Numbered from the stretch's first letter, positions 11,860 to 22,742 are shown. The stretch is 64,000 nt of DNA from Melieria omissa (GCA_963971225.1 OZ020267.1:558001-622000); one strand, 5' to 3'. The notes: generated from the sequence alone by a model not told the origin. Program-made: numbers and translations.

Positions 11860-12383
11860 TTACGCCGACTTCTGCGCTTCCTCTTGCCTCTTCGCAATGA
11901 AAGCCTTAACCTTGTCGCCGATCTTGCTGGACATAAGACACTTGTGGCCGCGGAAGGCCCACACATCGGCGGCGCTACCCTGCTCGTTCTTATCGATGCA
12001 TCCCTGTGCAATACTCAGCACCTCGGACTCCTCCATATCCATCTTGAACTGCTGGGCCACACGATCGGCATGGTAACCTTCGTGCTCACAGAAAATACCG
12101 ATCTTCTTTGCGGTGCAGAGCAGATATTTGCGTACTGGCTCCTCGTCGGGGTACTCGAAGTGTTTCATTTTTTCGATTGCGGCCTCACTCAGTGGATGCT
12201 CCTTGAGGCACTCCTGACGTATGACCTTGATATCCGCAGCCGTCTTCACCTTCCAGTCATCTTCGGCGTGTGCCTGAAATGCGAAATGTCAAAGCCATTA
12301 ACCGTCAGCACTCAATCCAAGGACCATGGAGAAGGCAAACTAACCAGAGCCACAATGGCCACAAGAACAATGAAGAATTTCAT
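11860..12383 (-). CDS. Obp99c: Minus-C odorant-binding protein Obp99c
   Basis: Secreted OBP-fold carrier protein. Exon 1 (12383-12345) encodes a 13-residue hydrophobic start (MKFFIVLVAIVAL). An intron with donor GTTAGT and acceptor TTTCAG follows, and exon 2 is 12273-11860; the total is 150 residues. Signal cleavage is expected after AHA. The motifs CTAKKIGIFCEHEGYHADR, QFKMDMEESE, DVWAFRGHKC and SKIGDKVKAF closely match recalled Drosophila Obp99c. The cysteine set shows the Minus-C type: relative to Obp99a, the C2 position is K (VRKYLLC) and the C5 position is D (DVWAFRGHKC), and an extra C occurs in GIFC. It is transcribed toward Gycalpha99B. A TATA box lies 90 bases upstream of the ATG. 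The single early intron at the signal peptide is usual for the family. Confidence 0.94.
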
Positions 12384-12471
12384 CTCGGTATGTTGTGCTG
12401 ATTTGCTCGTTCGATGTCTGTCTGCCTGCCCGCCTGAGTAGCAACTGCTCTGGCGGAGCAAATCAATTCCA

Positions 12472-12479
12472 TATTTATA
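12472..12479 (-). promoter_or_regulatory. TATA box of Obp99c
   Basis: TATAAATA on the minus strand, 89-96 bases upstream of the start codon. This predicts a transcript start near 12445 and a 5'UTR of about 60 bases, typical for fly OBP genes. Confidence 0.65.
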
Positions 12480-13033
12480 CTTTCGACCAATAACAATGAG
12501 TGCTGCATACGCCGTCCGGCCACTCGTCTATCCCCCACAAAACATCTACGTCGAGTCCACGATTGCGACACTTTATTTTTGCTTTGAGCTTTAGTAATCA
12601 ATTGTTAGCTGGTCATGGGGGTCGTAATCCAGGTCGAACGTCTACCTGATAACTGGCACAGAGGCTGATAACGTGAAAGTGATCCGTAGCAGTGAGCGCA
12701 TCGCGGCGGTCGCCAAATATAATAAAGTTTGAGTTCAACCATTGTCGTAAATGCAACAACATTGGCTCTGCCGATCTCTGCGCGACCACCTTGTACGTGT
12801 GCGTGCTTCACCAGTTTTTAGTCAGTGCCACAATTAGCACTGTTTGGTTGCATACTCTCCGATTAGTTTCACAATAATTCGCGGTAATTTTCACCCCCAA
12901 ATTTCAATTCCAAACAATTTCCAGTGATCCAGAAATCTGCTAAAAATGCCGACATGCCCATTCGGCATTATTTTCACAGTTTTACCGATTTTTGATTTTC
13001 TACTTTTTATAGGTACTACTTTTCAATCAATAA
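12480..13033. other. Obp99c upstream region
   Basis: No gene supported. Presumed distal promoter of Obp99c, ending at the boundary of the foldback element. Confidence 0.5.
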
Positions 13034-13921
13034 CACTGCACAACAAAATCAAACTTTTTTTTAAATAACAAGGTTCCGACAACGGAGGGGGCAAAAAAAA
13101 GATATACGTGTATCGGCGTTTTGAAAGTTTACATCTGAATTTTTTTTAGGGGGGGTCAAAGTTTTCCCCTTTTTGCTCATTCTTATGGTGAATCGGCATA
13201 CGAAAACCATGTAACCTCACATTTTAGGTATATCAACTCAGCAATTTGATGTAAAATACTACGAACAACATTTTTGTGGAGCATTTTAACCCTGTAGCTC
13301 CTATTTTTATGGGTCAATTTGACCCTTTTTTCTAAAATGCCAAATATGTCCTGTAAAACAGGACAAGCTCGCAAAAGCGGTGGATCGAAAATATTATGCT
13401 CGGCTAATGTGCCTTTCCATTCCACGTGCAAGTTTGTTAGGAGATTTTCGTACCAATTTTGAATAAGTACGAAATAAACACTTAAACACATTTTCAGTTT
13501 TGGCTTAATTCTGGCGTTCAAGTTAATTTCTGACCTTTGATATATTCAGAGACCTATAGTAGAATTTTATGGCGAATATTTTCGTGGTAAATGTTGTCCT
13601 TAAAAAGTCCTGTTTTACAGGACATTTTTGGCATTTTAGAAAAAGGGTCAAATTGACCCATACAAATAGGAGCTACAGTATTAAAAATGTTGTTCGTAGT
13701 ATTTTACATCAAATTGCTGAATTGATATACCTAAAATGTGAGGTTACATGGTTTTCGTATGCCGATTCACCATAAGAATGAGCAAAAAGGGGAAAACTTT
13801 GACCGCCCGTAAAAAAAATTCAGATGTAAACTTTCAAAACGCCGATACACGTATATTTTTTTTTGCCCCCTCTACTAGAATCCGTTGTCAGAACCTTGTT
13901 ATTATTTTTTTTTGTGCAGTG
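13034..13921. mobile_element. Foldback (long-hairpin) DNA element, 888 bp
   Basis: Two arms in inverted orientation, 13034-13364 and 13607-13921, match over their whole length with small differences. They begin with CACTGCACAA and end with TGCAGTG; TAA flanks both sides (13031-13033 and 13922-13924) as a possible 3-bp target duplication. The spacer is about 240 bp. Short nested palindromes lie inside each arm (GGGTCAAATTGACCC type and CCTGTTTTACAGG type). A minus-strand frame at 13183-13521 crosses the spacer into the left arm and has weak piggyBac-like character (motif WKGTLAEHNIF), which I cannot confirm. The superfamily is therefore left open. Confidence 0.85.
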
Positions 13922-13924
13922 TAA

Positions 13925-14734
13925 TTTATTCTGGATATTTTTCTTTTTTATACAAAAAGGCCGGTAGAGAACATGCTACACCGATTCTAAAAAACCAAAT
14001 TTAAATTAAAGCCTTGGCGACATGGTTGAAAAGGAAGCAATTATTATTATCTTAACTCATATGTAAGTACTTAAGTGCTTATTCCATGATATAGACAACG
14101 AGATAGCCAAGTGATTCAAACATCGGTTGTGACATCGGTTGTGGCCGCAAGTGACGCTTTCTATAGATAATACAAATGCCAGACTCAGTTTAAAATTCAA
14201 TAATTCCAAACACCCGAAATTCATTAGTCGTCTATGTGTAATCAACATCAATATGTAACTATATCAGTATTTTTGATGCCTTAAGTTTAATGTTGTATGC
14301 TATTTTTGCCTTTCTGCTTATTTATGCTCCCGAGATTTTGAGGGTAAATACACGCACTCACACACATGTAGGCGTCCGTCAGTACGATCATAAAATCCAG
14401 TGGCTTCGTCTAATGACATAGTTCACTTGTCGCGCTTATCAATGATGAGCTCGGTGTGTGTTCACTTAGAATTCGTTCATATAAAGGCGAGATAACACAT
14501 ACAGATATTTAAAACAAATGGGCGGCACAACTTTATTGCCCTGCTCGTTCTCTTCAAACAACCTGACCTAAATAATAAATAACTGAGGCACTAAGGACCC
14601 AACACACCCCAAACTATAACTTGTCAAATATTACCCCCATTTTTTATTGAAAAAATTTTAGAAAATAGTGTTTAAACTACTCAACAGCATAACGCAACAT
14701 AGTCAATCATTAAAATTTAAGTGTAATTTAAACA
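13925..14734. other. Spacer, nothing recognised
   Basis: AT-rich unique-looking sequence between two transposons; only short incidental frames. Confidence 0.5.
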
Positions 14735-14736
14735 TA

Positions 14737-15232
14737 CAGTAGCGACTCGGTAAAAGCAACCCTCGATTTGCGCAACTCCTCGATTATCGCAACCACCGAA
14801 TTTTATATATTATAGACTCAAAAGCAACTGCTGCCGAAAAAACCTCAATAATCGCAACTTTTTCTTCTTCTTATTTTCTTTTTGTGGAGTAGAGTGTCAG
14901 TTGATGTCCCGTTTCTCTCTCTAGTTTCTTTAAATCAGTAAACTAAATTGTTATCAAACTGTTTTGTTAATTAAAGCCTTTTTAAGAAATGTTTGGAGTT
15001 CTTGTTTCTGTTTGATTTTTCTTAAACACAAGGAATGTGATTAGTTTAAGTTCTTTTGTTCTGTAATACAACAAAATATGAATAAAATAATAATGAATTC
15101 TAATGAAACCCTTATAAAACTTTGTGAAATTTGCAAATTTTCATACAAAAATTTAGACTCGATAATTGCAACAAACTCGGTAGTTGCAACTGCCCTTGTC
15201 ATTAATCGGTTGCTTTTACCGAGTCGCTACTG
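14737..15232. mobile_element. Pogo/Tc1-mariner-type MITE, 496 bp
   Basis: Terminal inverted repeats of about 25 bp begin CAGTAGCGACTCGGTAAAAG at 14737 and end with the reverse complement at 15232. TA lies directly outside on both sides (14735-14736 and 15233-15234), the usual target of this superfamily. Subterminal copies of a TCGATTATCGCAAC-like motif lie inside both ends. There is no transposase, so it is non-autonomous. Confidence 0.85.
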
Positions 15233-15234
15233 TA

Positions 15235-15699
15235 CCACAAAAAAATCACTTACATACGCTTAGCTTTATGGCGCACAAAATTAGCCGTTTACATTAGACG
15301 GCGTTGAATGTTAACGTCGAAACCACTGGTTCGTGACAAAGCAGCCGAAATTATTGGATTGTTTCTTTGCTACCTCATACAATCGGATAACACAGGAACA
15401 CAACTAAACACACTAAATACTCATTCTTTTCTAAGAGATATGAAATTTCGGCCTGTCATGTTTCATAAGAATTTGAGGTAACCAGGGATGCCAACTGCTT
15501 TTTGCCTCTTTGTCTCTCCACTTGTTTAAATAGCAAGCATCAAAATAATTGCGCAGTAGAACAGAAACATTTTAAATAGTGTTTACTTACTCGGCACCAT
15601 CGGTGTTTGCTTAAACTTTTTCTCCTTCTAATAAATATAAGTGGTTTTTAAAACTGGTTCTACTAATCACTGACTTTATTAAGTGGTTGCACTACCTTT
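15235..15699. other. Spacer with possible hAT-like end
   Basis: No gene. CAGGGATGCCAACT at about 15484 and its imperfect inverse (GGCAACTCTG, ending about 15848) could be eroded hAT-type termini, but I see no matching 8-bp target duplication. Confidence 0.3.
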
Positions 15700-16460
15700 T
15701 TCTCCCACTCTCATCTTCCCGTTAAAGTGACCTTTAGCTAAAGTGAACTTTAGCTAAAAGTCACTTTAAAGTGCCCGGTAAATATTTTCGTTTTCTCATC
15801 TGCCTGATAAATATAAATTTAACAAGTCTGATGTTTTGGCAACTCTGGTCTACGATGGGCAGCACTTGGCAGCGCAATCAGCTGTTTGTGAAAAATTATA
15901 ATTATTTTTGAAGGAAAAAAAGAAAAATTTTGCCTGGCAAAGTCTTGCTGATGCTTTTACTGCCAAATGGGGCGTGTCCCGGCGTTGGAAATCGTTGAGG
16001 GACAGGTTCGACAGCTTGAAGCGCAAGTCCAAGCTGGGACTTGCAGCGGGGAAGAGCGAGACGTATCGCACAGGTGGCGGCGCAGCAGCAATTGGAAATG
16101 TCAGCAGTGCAAAGCAGTGAAATTGTCCAATCAACTGTTATATGTTCTATTTGCCGCATTTTGCGACTCCGTACCTTCAAAAGCGTCTTCCAGTGCATGA
16201 ATTTAAAAAACACGCCTATTTTCCATACCAAAGGATCTCAAATTCAAATTTCATTTCAAATTATAATTTCATTACCAGCTGTTTTCTGTTTGTAAACAAA
16301 CATATGCATGTACTTGGCACCACTTCCACTTAAAGTTCACTTCAAAGTTTAACAGGCACTCAATCCTCCCGGTAAGGATAGCTTAACGGGCAGTTGGGAA
16401 AACGAAAATGCGTTTATCGGCCCGTTAAAGTGAACTTTAAAGTTAAAGGTCAGTTGAGAA
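15700..16460. mobile_element. Eroded inverted-repeat element, possibly Harbinger-like
   Basis: The left (about 15715-15805) and right (about 16320-16460) ends are imperfect inverted repeats built of GTTAAAGTGAACTTTA-like units and a shared TTTTCGTTTTCTCA-type segment. Between them lies a plus-strand coding relic with a SANT/MADF-like signature. The exact ends and target duplication were not resolvable by eye. Confidence 0.45.
15908..16120 (+). pseudogene. MADF/SANT-like DNA-binding protein fragment
   Basis: A 70-codon open frame without its own ATG. Its pattern of spaced aromatic and basic residues (FAWQSLADAF, SRRWKSLRDRFDSLKRKSK) followed by YRTGGG resembles the Myb/SANT-like protein encoded by Harbinger-type transposons and related regulators. 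It stops soon after the motif, so it is a truncated remnant. It lies between inverted-repeat ends (15700-16460). Confidence 0.4.
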
Positions 16461-16474
16461 AACGTCTAGAAAAA

Positions 16475-16645
16475 GTCTATTTAGTGGTAGAGGAAAAACC
16501 ATCCGAAAGCATAACGAGAATGGCGCTTGACTGGAACCCGCAAGGGAGAAGAAGTCGTGGTCGGCCAAAAACACCTGGAAAGTGTCGACTCTACGCGAAC
16601 TAGCCGCCGTTAACACCATATGCTTCAGAGAGGAGTGAACAAGGA
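16475..16645 (+). mobile_element. LINE (non-LTR retrotransposon) C-terminal fragment
   Basis: The plus frame contains ITRMALDWNPQGRRSRGRPK, the conserved tail of many LINE reverse transcriptases just before the end of ORF2. It is then disrupted by a stop at about 16601. No other part of the element is present. Confidence 0.6.
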
Positions 16646-17408
16646 AAAAATATGTCTCAACGACACAGAAATTTGTTTAGGTTTGCGGAAAACACCCAAA
16701 GTTTAAATAGTTCCAAGTCTCAATTAAAAAAATTCCCGTGAGTCTTCACTGTCTACCACACATGCAACTATCACGACATTTTTTACTAAAACTTTGATCG
16801 ACTTGAGTATATATGGTGGTATATTTATTTATTTTTATATATATGAATCGGGATGTGAACTGACTGCCGCCTCAAATAAGATTTGCGCACAAGACGCAGG
16901 TTTGTTGCACTTTTAACACAATAACATCCACTAAGGTCACCAAATTTCCCACGATTCCACGCCATCTCAATGCAGCGGCGCGGAAGATGCCACAGGTGGA
17001 TGAGGAACATTTGATGTTTATCTTTAGCCGCAAAAGTACAAACAACGCCGGCAAAAGCGCAAATACAAAGCAACAATAACAAAGCAATATTTGGAGGGGG
17101 TTAAATATCATTTTATCTTTAGCTGTTGTTGTTGGCGGCGCGGGCTACGCTATAAATATAATACGGGACATTGAGTATCGGTTACGCCGCGGGGTAGCAA
17201 GGCAAGTGCGGTGCACAATTGCAGCTTCAAAACAAAACATGGTTGGTCTCAACATTTGGAAATTGTAAGAAGTATGATATGTAAGTAATTCTACAATAGG
17301 AGAAACGCAGTGGGGTAAGCGTTAGATCATAACCCAGCGGATCGGCAGAAAATGAAATCGTTCGTTGATGTTAAATATTTCAAGACAAGCATTCGGAAGT
17401 GTTCACAG
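16646..17408. other. Spacer with a possible core promoter
   Basis: No gene established. TATAAATA on the plus strand at 17151-17158 is followed by an ATG at 17239 and a GTAAGA donor-like site at about 17264, which looks like the start of a small TATA-driven gene. I could not find a convincing second exon. Confidence 0.3.
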
Positions 17409-17561
17409 CAGGGGCGGATTCAGAAAAATATTTCGGGGGGGGTTTCAAAAAGTAATTCTTTGATATTCATAAATTGTCTTTTAATTTGTATGTAATTTTA
17501 ATGTCGATCCTAATATTTCGGGGGGTTTCAACCCCCAAAACACCCCCTGAGTCCGCCACTG
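17409..17561. mobile_element. hAT-type MITE, 153 bp
   Basis: Termini CAGGGGCGGATTCAG (17409) and CTGAGTCCGCCACTG (ending 17561) are inverted copies with three mismatches. The 8 bases outside each end are GTTCACAG (17401-17408) and GTTCGCAG (17562-17569), a one-mismatch 8-bp target duplication diagnostic of hAT. There is no coding capacity. Confidence 0.85.
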
Positions 17562-17663
17562 GTTCGCAGAATATACTTTAAGCATTGGTGTGTTCAGCAT
17601 CTGAAACATGGGGCTTGTTGTCACCATAATAGACGTCGACGACTCGCAAGTTACTATCAAATA

Positions 17664-17780
17664 CAGTACTTTTCGCTTTCAGCGAACTTCGAGGGACCGG
17701 GCAAAATGGTTCGTTTTAACCGAAAGTTCGCTTTAAAAGGGGTCCGTAATAAGCGAAAACATGGAGAGCGAAAAACACTG
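17664..17780. mobile_element. Tc1/pogo-type MITE, 117 bp
   Basis: Ends CAGTACTTTTCGCTTTC and its imperfect inverse (GAGAGCGAAAAACACTG), flanked on both sides by TA (17662-17663 and 17781-17782). The short length and lack of an ORF mark it as non-autonomous. Confidence 0.65.
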
Positions 17781-17782
17781 TA

Positions 17783-19439
17783 CCTGAACTATTTGCAACT
17801 GAATTTATTGCTTGAATAACATGCATATACACATATACCCAGCAAGAATAATTGAACATTTCCTGCATTAATTATGGCTCCAAATAATAAAAACAATTAA
17901 ACTTTAAACATAGCCAGACTGTACAGTAATTTCTGCAACATTCTAGTTTTTATAAAAGACCCATTTTAAATGGCTTTCCTCCAATTCGAACCATACCTAT
18001 GGATTAAATTGCTAAATATTGTATACGCATTAAAATAAAAACAACAATAACATTCCGGTAGAAACAACTTTTCTAATAAAAATCAAATAAAACTCACAGC
18101 TGGCTGTTTAAATAATGGGATTATAAAAGCGAACCCTTTTGTCGCTGAGCATTACCTCTGCTTCTTCCTTTTCTCCTTTATTGGTGATGTGCTTGGCCCG
18201 CGGGCATTTTCTCCATATGAGAAACTACCCTGCTCCTGGCCTCTCCCTGAATCAGAATCTCTGTGTGTTGGGTGCCGCATTAGAACATCAACTAATTACA
18301 GCAACAACAAATGTCATTTTCACAATTTCAGGTTTCGCAAGCCACTTCCACAACTCCGGCTGCAAATTGAAAAATTGCTGTCATTCAAAACTAATAACAG
18401 TATCCGCGCTCCAGTTAGCAGTGCACGGGTGGGCACGAATGGGCGGCGACAGCTCACCTTTTCAACTCGACTGCAACAGGAATACATAGTTCGTGTAATA
18501 CACGTCAGTCACACACACACGAATTCGCACCCGTCGAAAACAGTGTTTTGACTATTGAAACGCAACAGCCGCATGGCTGATTAGCATCTCCGGCCTCAAG
18601 CTCAAGAACGCCGAGTAAGGGTAGGCAGCGTCAACAGGTAAGGGTAACAACCACATTAGCAGCTATGAAACTACACAAATCGCAACAACAATGGTAAATA
18701 TAGCAAATTCTGTTATTGAATTAACACCCATTGTTACCGATCTGGTGGTTGTTGTTGGGTCTTCGTTTAATGTTATTGTTACTGTTGTGTGTTGGGCAAA
18801 AATGGCCTCAAATTTCGAGCCAAACAACAACAGAACACAGTATACTTGGAAATAAACAACTGGAGGTGGTGTCAATTATTCAAGAGCTCTTTGCAACAAT
18901 ATACCTGACAGCACTTCTCACTTTACTGCTGCTGCAAAATTTCAATTGCCACAACCTTTATGTGTATTTCTTTCGGAATTGGCATTCGCATGCAGTTATT
19001 TGACACTGGATCCAATACCTTTGGGCGAAATGCCACTCATCGCTCAATTTTGACTCTTCGATCTTTGGAAATCGATCCAAAAGATGCAATTTATACGCTG
19101 CTCATACGCAATAAGTAACAGGGGATATGTTTCTACTCTACGTTCCACGAAAATATATTAACTCTTCAATGCATATTTCCAGTTCTCAAATTACTTGATA
19201 TGTGTGTGATGAAAAACGTATTTATTTTTATTAAATTCAGTCTATGAATAACAATTCCTACAGACTATAACAATTTCCTTAAATACTAAGGCGCTAAAAC
19301 TAGTTAATGACAAGGTTAAGACAGCTAGCTAGCTTCCAGTCATCTATAAAAACACCAGAGGATAGCGATTTATTGAAAATCAAGGTTATAGGATGAATGA
19401 GCGATGCGCAGTTCCTAAACAGTACTGCCGATAGACCAT
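17783..19439. other. Intergenic, nothing recognised
   Basis: Open frames at 18139-18551 overlap in two phases without coding character. No terminal repeats or RNA genes were identified. Confidence 0.5.
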
Positions 19440-20420
19440 CAACGTCGCACAGTGTCGCGATCCCATATAAGCCGTGGCCAAAAATACATAGCGTTGTTCT
19501 ATCTCGATGAAACTTGGTGAGATCGTTTTCGTGGTCGAAATTAAGAAATTTACAAAAAATTATTAAAATTGGACCACTGCCACGCCCACCCCCCATACGA
19601 AAGGAAATGTAATATTGAAATAACTTGCTTAATATTAGTGATAGAATTATGAATTTTGTATTTGTGCCTAAAATAATTACTTAAAAGCTCACACTAAAGA
19701 TGGGCGATCTGCCACGCCTACTTTAAAAAATATTTGCATTTCACTACAACTACAATTTTTGTTGTTGTTTACAATACTCTTTTTCGATGTGATTTTAATT
19801 TGTAAGTTTCTAAAACCTTAAAAATAAAATGGTCAAATGCCACAGGTCTTAGGCAATCGAAAATCTTCATTAAAGGTTATAACTCCAGATGGAGTGAAGA
19901 ATGCCTCAGACTGGGAAAAACCCAGCTTAGACTGGTCACCGGGCTGTTAACCGGGCACTGCAGGATGAGGAAACATATGCAAACAATCGGGATAGAACAG
20001 GTAAGCGTCTGCAGACTCTGTGGAACAGCGGAGGAAACCCCCGAGCACGTCATACTGTACTGCGATGCGGTATGCCGTAGTAGGAGACAGCACCTGGGCC
20101 AGTACTGGCTTGCAGAAGAAAACGTCAAACACCTTCTCCCACGTAAGTTACTAAGCTTTATTAGGTCGGTGGGACTGGGGGACGTTCTCTCAAGTTGTAG
20201 GGGGCACAATGGATCAGCTTTGGTCTCAGTGCATATTCCCCCTTCAAATCTAATCTAATCTAAAACCTTAAAAGTGGGCGTGGCAGCTGGAGCATATTGA
20301 TTAAGTGACCAAAACTTTTGCTTTATGAATTCGTGTATTCATTTTTTCAGTTTGTTATACCATATTTTGGTACAAATGATTAGATTTTTTAAGTAGGCGT
20401 GGCATTGATGAAACGAACAA
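19440..20420. repeat. CCACGCCC-motif dispersed repeat, block A
   Basis: CCACGCC(C/T) or its reverse complement recurs at about 19577, 19709, 20274 and 20393, spaced 119-132 bases within each half. Related linkers (for example ATGAAACTTGGT near 19506) precede the motif. The two halves are split by a LINE insertion (19824-20258). It appears to be one interrupted array of a degenerate repeat. Confidence 0.5.
19824..20258 (+). mobile_element. 5'-truncated LINE insertion with target duplication
   Basis: Codes for the C-terminal part of a non-LTR retrotransposon ORF2 from about 19878: WSEECLRLGK, TGLLTGHCRM, and the zinc-knuckle-like CRLCGTAEETPEHVILYC. The 3' end carries a short AATCT-type tandem tail (about 20246-20260). 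A 15-base sequence, TCTAAAACCTTAAAA, is present at both edges (19809-19823 and 20259-20273), a clear target-site duplication. The element is 5'-truncated, the common outcome of target-primed integration. R1/LOA/Jockey-type affinity is possible but undetermined. Confidence 0.8.
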
Positions 20421-20824
20421 AGTGCCAACCTTGCCTTTTATATAGCTCACCATTGTAGCAGCTGTTTTGCCACTGCTTTCATTGAGCGTTGCAAGACATA
20501 CTTCGAAAAAATCACAATTTTTGACTGTAAATGCCACTACAAAAAGTAAATTTTTAGGTGGGGACGCAAGTCGACGCAGCTAATTTTTTTTATTTGAAAG
20601 ACCGTACTTGTGCCTTTGTTTTGCATTATTCACTAGAGAGATGCATGGAGAGGTTTTTTTTTATCGTCTCCCAAAAATATCGATTTTTCTCAATTTTCGT
20701 GATACAGAGCGTGTTTTTTGAAAGCAACGCAACTTCGCATATGCTGATCAAAACAAAACAAAAAAAGTAGTGCTTACTTGCCCAAACTCTATATTTTTCT
20801 TACGTATGTAATTTGTATCCATAT
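20421..20824. other. Spacer, nothing recognised
   Basis: AT-rich sequence before SINE copy 1; no gene. Confidence 0.5.
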
Positions 20825-21150
20825 GCAGCCGCCGTGGCTCAGTTGGTTAGTGCGCGGTCCAGCGAGTCGCATGCAGAGCGACGCAATATCGAATACTGCA
20901 TGTAGTAACACCTAAAAAAAATAACGGTAAAATCGTTTTCTCTTTCGGTGGCTGCCCTCTCAGCTGGAAATGGCAAACCTCTGAGAGTAAAAATTGCCTA
21001 TGAAAAAGCTCCCAAACCTGCCGTTCGGAACCGGCATAAAACTGTAGGTCCCTTCCACCCGCGTACAAAAATTCACACGCACAACACGGGTGGTTGCGGG
21101 AAGCTAGGCCTTAGTATCGCGTAAGCGGGCTGTCGTGCCAATCAATTATT
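20825..21150 (+). mobile_element. tRNA-derived SINE, copy 1
   Basis: About 325 bp. The head is tRNA-like, with a perfect Pol III A box (TGGCTCAGTTGG, 20835-20846) and a B-box-like ATATCGAATAC at 20886-20896. A second copy at 51355-51689 is nearly identical along the whole length. The body contains CTGCCGTTCGGAACCGGCAT and ACACGGGTGGTTGCGGGAAG. The 3' end is ATTATTATTAA-rich. Minus-strand open frames over it are shadows. A target duplication was not resolved for this copy. Confidence 0.85.
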
Positions 21151-21769
21151 ATTAAAAATTAATTACGTAGTGCCTGTAAGCTAAAAATTCGACTTACATT
21201 TAGCATAAAAATAATGAGTTGCTCTGGCGAAAACGTGTTCCAACAAAAGGCCCAACTTTGTGGATGGCTGCTGCCTACATTTATTATTATTTTTTTTAAT
21301 ATTTTGGATTTATCTTATTGGAAGTATTACCTCAACATATATGTAAAAAAATATCATGTTTGCAACATCGACTTTTTGTATTTTTGGCCACATTCGCGAC
21401 ACTGTGCGTCGGTTTGGGAAGAGAAACTGAGCTGAGCAACCCCGTTTTCCACATAACTGGAAGATAGCAATAACGACCCAAAATCCAATGATGATTCCTG
21501 ACGGCATGAAAACTCATGCGGGGCATCATTACTGGGAATAAAATTGGAATTAAAGAATTCAGGTTTGCTGCCATTGCAGCAGAGTTGGCTGATTTAAGCC
21601 CTCAAGTGGCAGGCTGAAACAAACAGCGAATACGTTTTTCGAATTAAAAATAAAGAAAATGAGTTAATTAGTTAAACATTTAATTTATTTTGAAATCAAG
21701 CCATTTTGCATGTAACTCCTCCTCTGCCTGCCTCTGGTTTGCGCGCGCCTTCCTCAGTTGGTCACACCA
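21151..21769. other. Spacer, nothing recognised
   Basis: No gene; AT-rich. Confidence 0.5.
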
Positions 21770-22500
21770 AGAGAAGATAGGGCCTGCTCAAGTTAGTCCT
21801 TCCACTGGAGACACGGCCTCCCTCTTCGCCGTCGACCCTCAACTACCGCATCGAAGACCCTTTTCGCCGGAGCTTCATCGTCCATACGGCAGACATGACC
21901 AAGCCAGTGTAGCCACCGGATGTTAATTCGCTGCGCTGGTTCGTATACGATAGTCGTCGCCGATATGAACAGGGCCGAACATTTTGCAAAGTACCTTCCT
22001 CTCGAACACCCCAAGAGCCGCTAAGTCGTTATGCGACAGTGTCATACTTCTGCGCCATAGAAGAGCACGGACTGAATAAGCGTCCTATAGAAAGCAAGTT
22101 GTGTCGGGCGAGAGAGCTCTCTGTTACTCAGTTGCCTACCGAGCCCGTAGTAGCACCTATCTCCAAGAGTAATTCTTCGCCATTATGATGTGCGCTTTCC
22201 ATGGTGAAGTTGAAGAGGTCGCATGACAAATGATCGCCCTGTCTAAAGCCTCGAACGGTATCAAATGGGTCGGAAGTCACTTTCAACCTTGATGGGCCTG
22301 CGTGTGTTGCTCAACGTCGCTCTGTAAAATCTGCGATCTCATCAGGCTATTGAATGCTGCCTTTTAATCAATAAAGAGATGGTGGGTAACGATTCTACTC
22401 TCATGGGTCTCTCCAGGACTTGGCGTACAGCGAATATCACGTCAATGATAGATTTACTAGGTTTTAGGCCGCACTGATAGGGTCCAATCAGCGGTTTGGC
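21770..22500 (-). mobile_element. LINE reverse-transcriptase fragment, family 1
   Basis: Read on the minus strand: GPYQCGLKPSKSIIDVIFAV (RT fingers/palm), then DPFDTVRGFRQGDHLSCDLF, then an internal deletion, and finally WLGHVCRMDDEAPAKRVFDA and GRRRRGRPCLQWKD at the C-terminus. Stops and frameshifts are scattered. The upstream part is cut off at 22501 by the large inverted-repeat structure. The same family recurs at 53974-55338. Confidence 0.75.
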
Positions 22501-22659
22501 GGAAGGGCGTAGCCAAGAGGATGGTTTTGGGTGTCAGAACACAACCATGGCCTATAATTTAAAATTTCCAATCACTATGCATGGTATGCACGTTCCCACA
22601 TTAGCAAAAAGATCTTTTCACCTTTAAACATTTCAAAGAATTATACAATTTTTGTTTGT

Positions 22660-22742
22660 GTTAAAGAGTGTTTTAGATCGTCAATTGGAATGTCCTTCAC
22701 GATGTCGGTAAAAGCCTTTTGGATGGCTTCTACTTCCTCAAA
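22660..22742 (-). pseudogene. Mariner-like transposase fragment (left arm)
   Basis: The minus frame reads EEVEAIQKAFTDIVKDIPID followed by DLKHSL, the C-terminal region of a mariner-family transposase. A 40-base direct repeat (22607-22647 and 22741-22782, AAAGATCTTTTCACC core) brackets it. Confidence 0.6.

Noticed and set aside
16872..17111. Small hydrophobic minus-strand ORF resembling a secreted protein
   Set aside because: Two overlapping frames look equally hydrophobic and no OBP cysteine spacing is present.
20825..20900. Possible tRNA gene (GCCGTGGCTCAGTTGG start)
   Set aside because: The A box is perfect, but the following sequence cannot form a tRNA cloverleaf, and the same 330 bp recurs at 51.4 kb. 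It is a SINE head.
20847..21068. Minus-strand ORF with a close homologue at 51381-51614
   Set aside because: The two similar proteins are shadows of the duplicated SINE, not a gene family.
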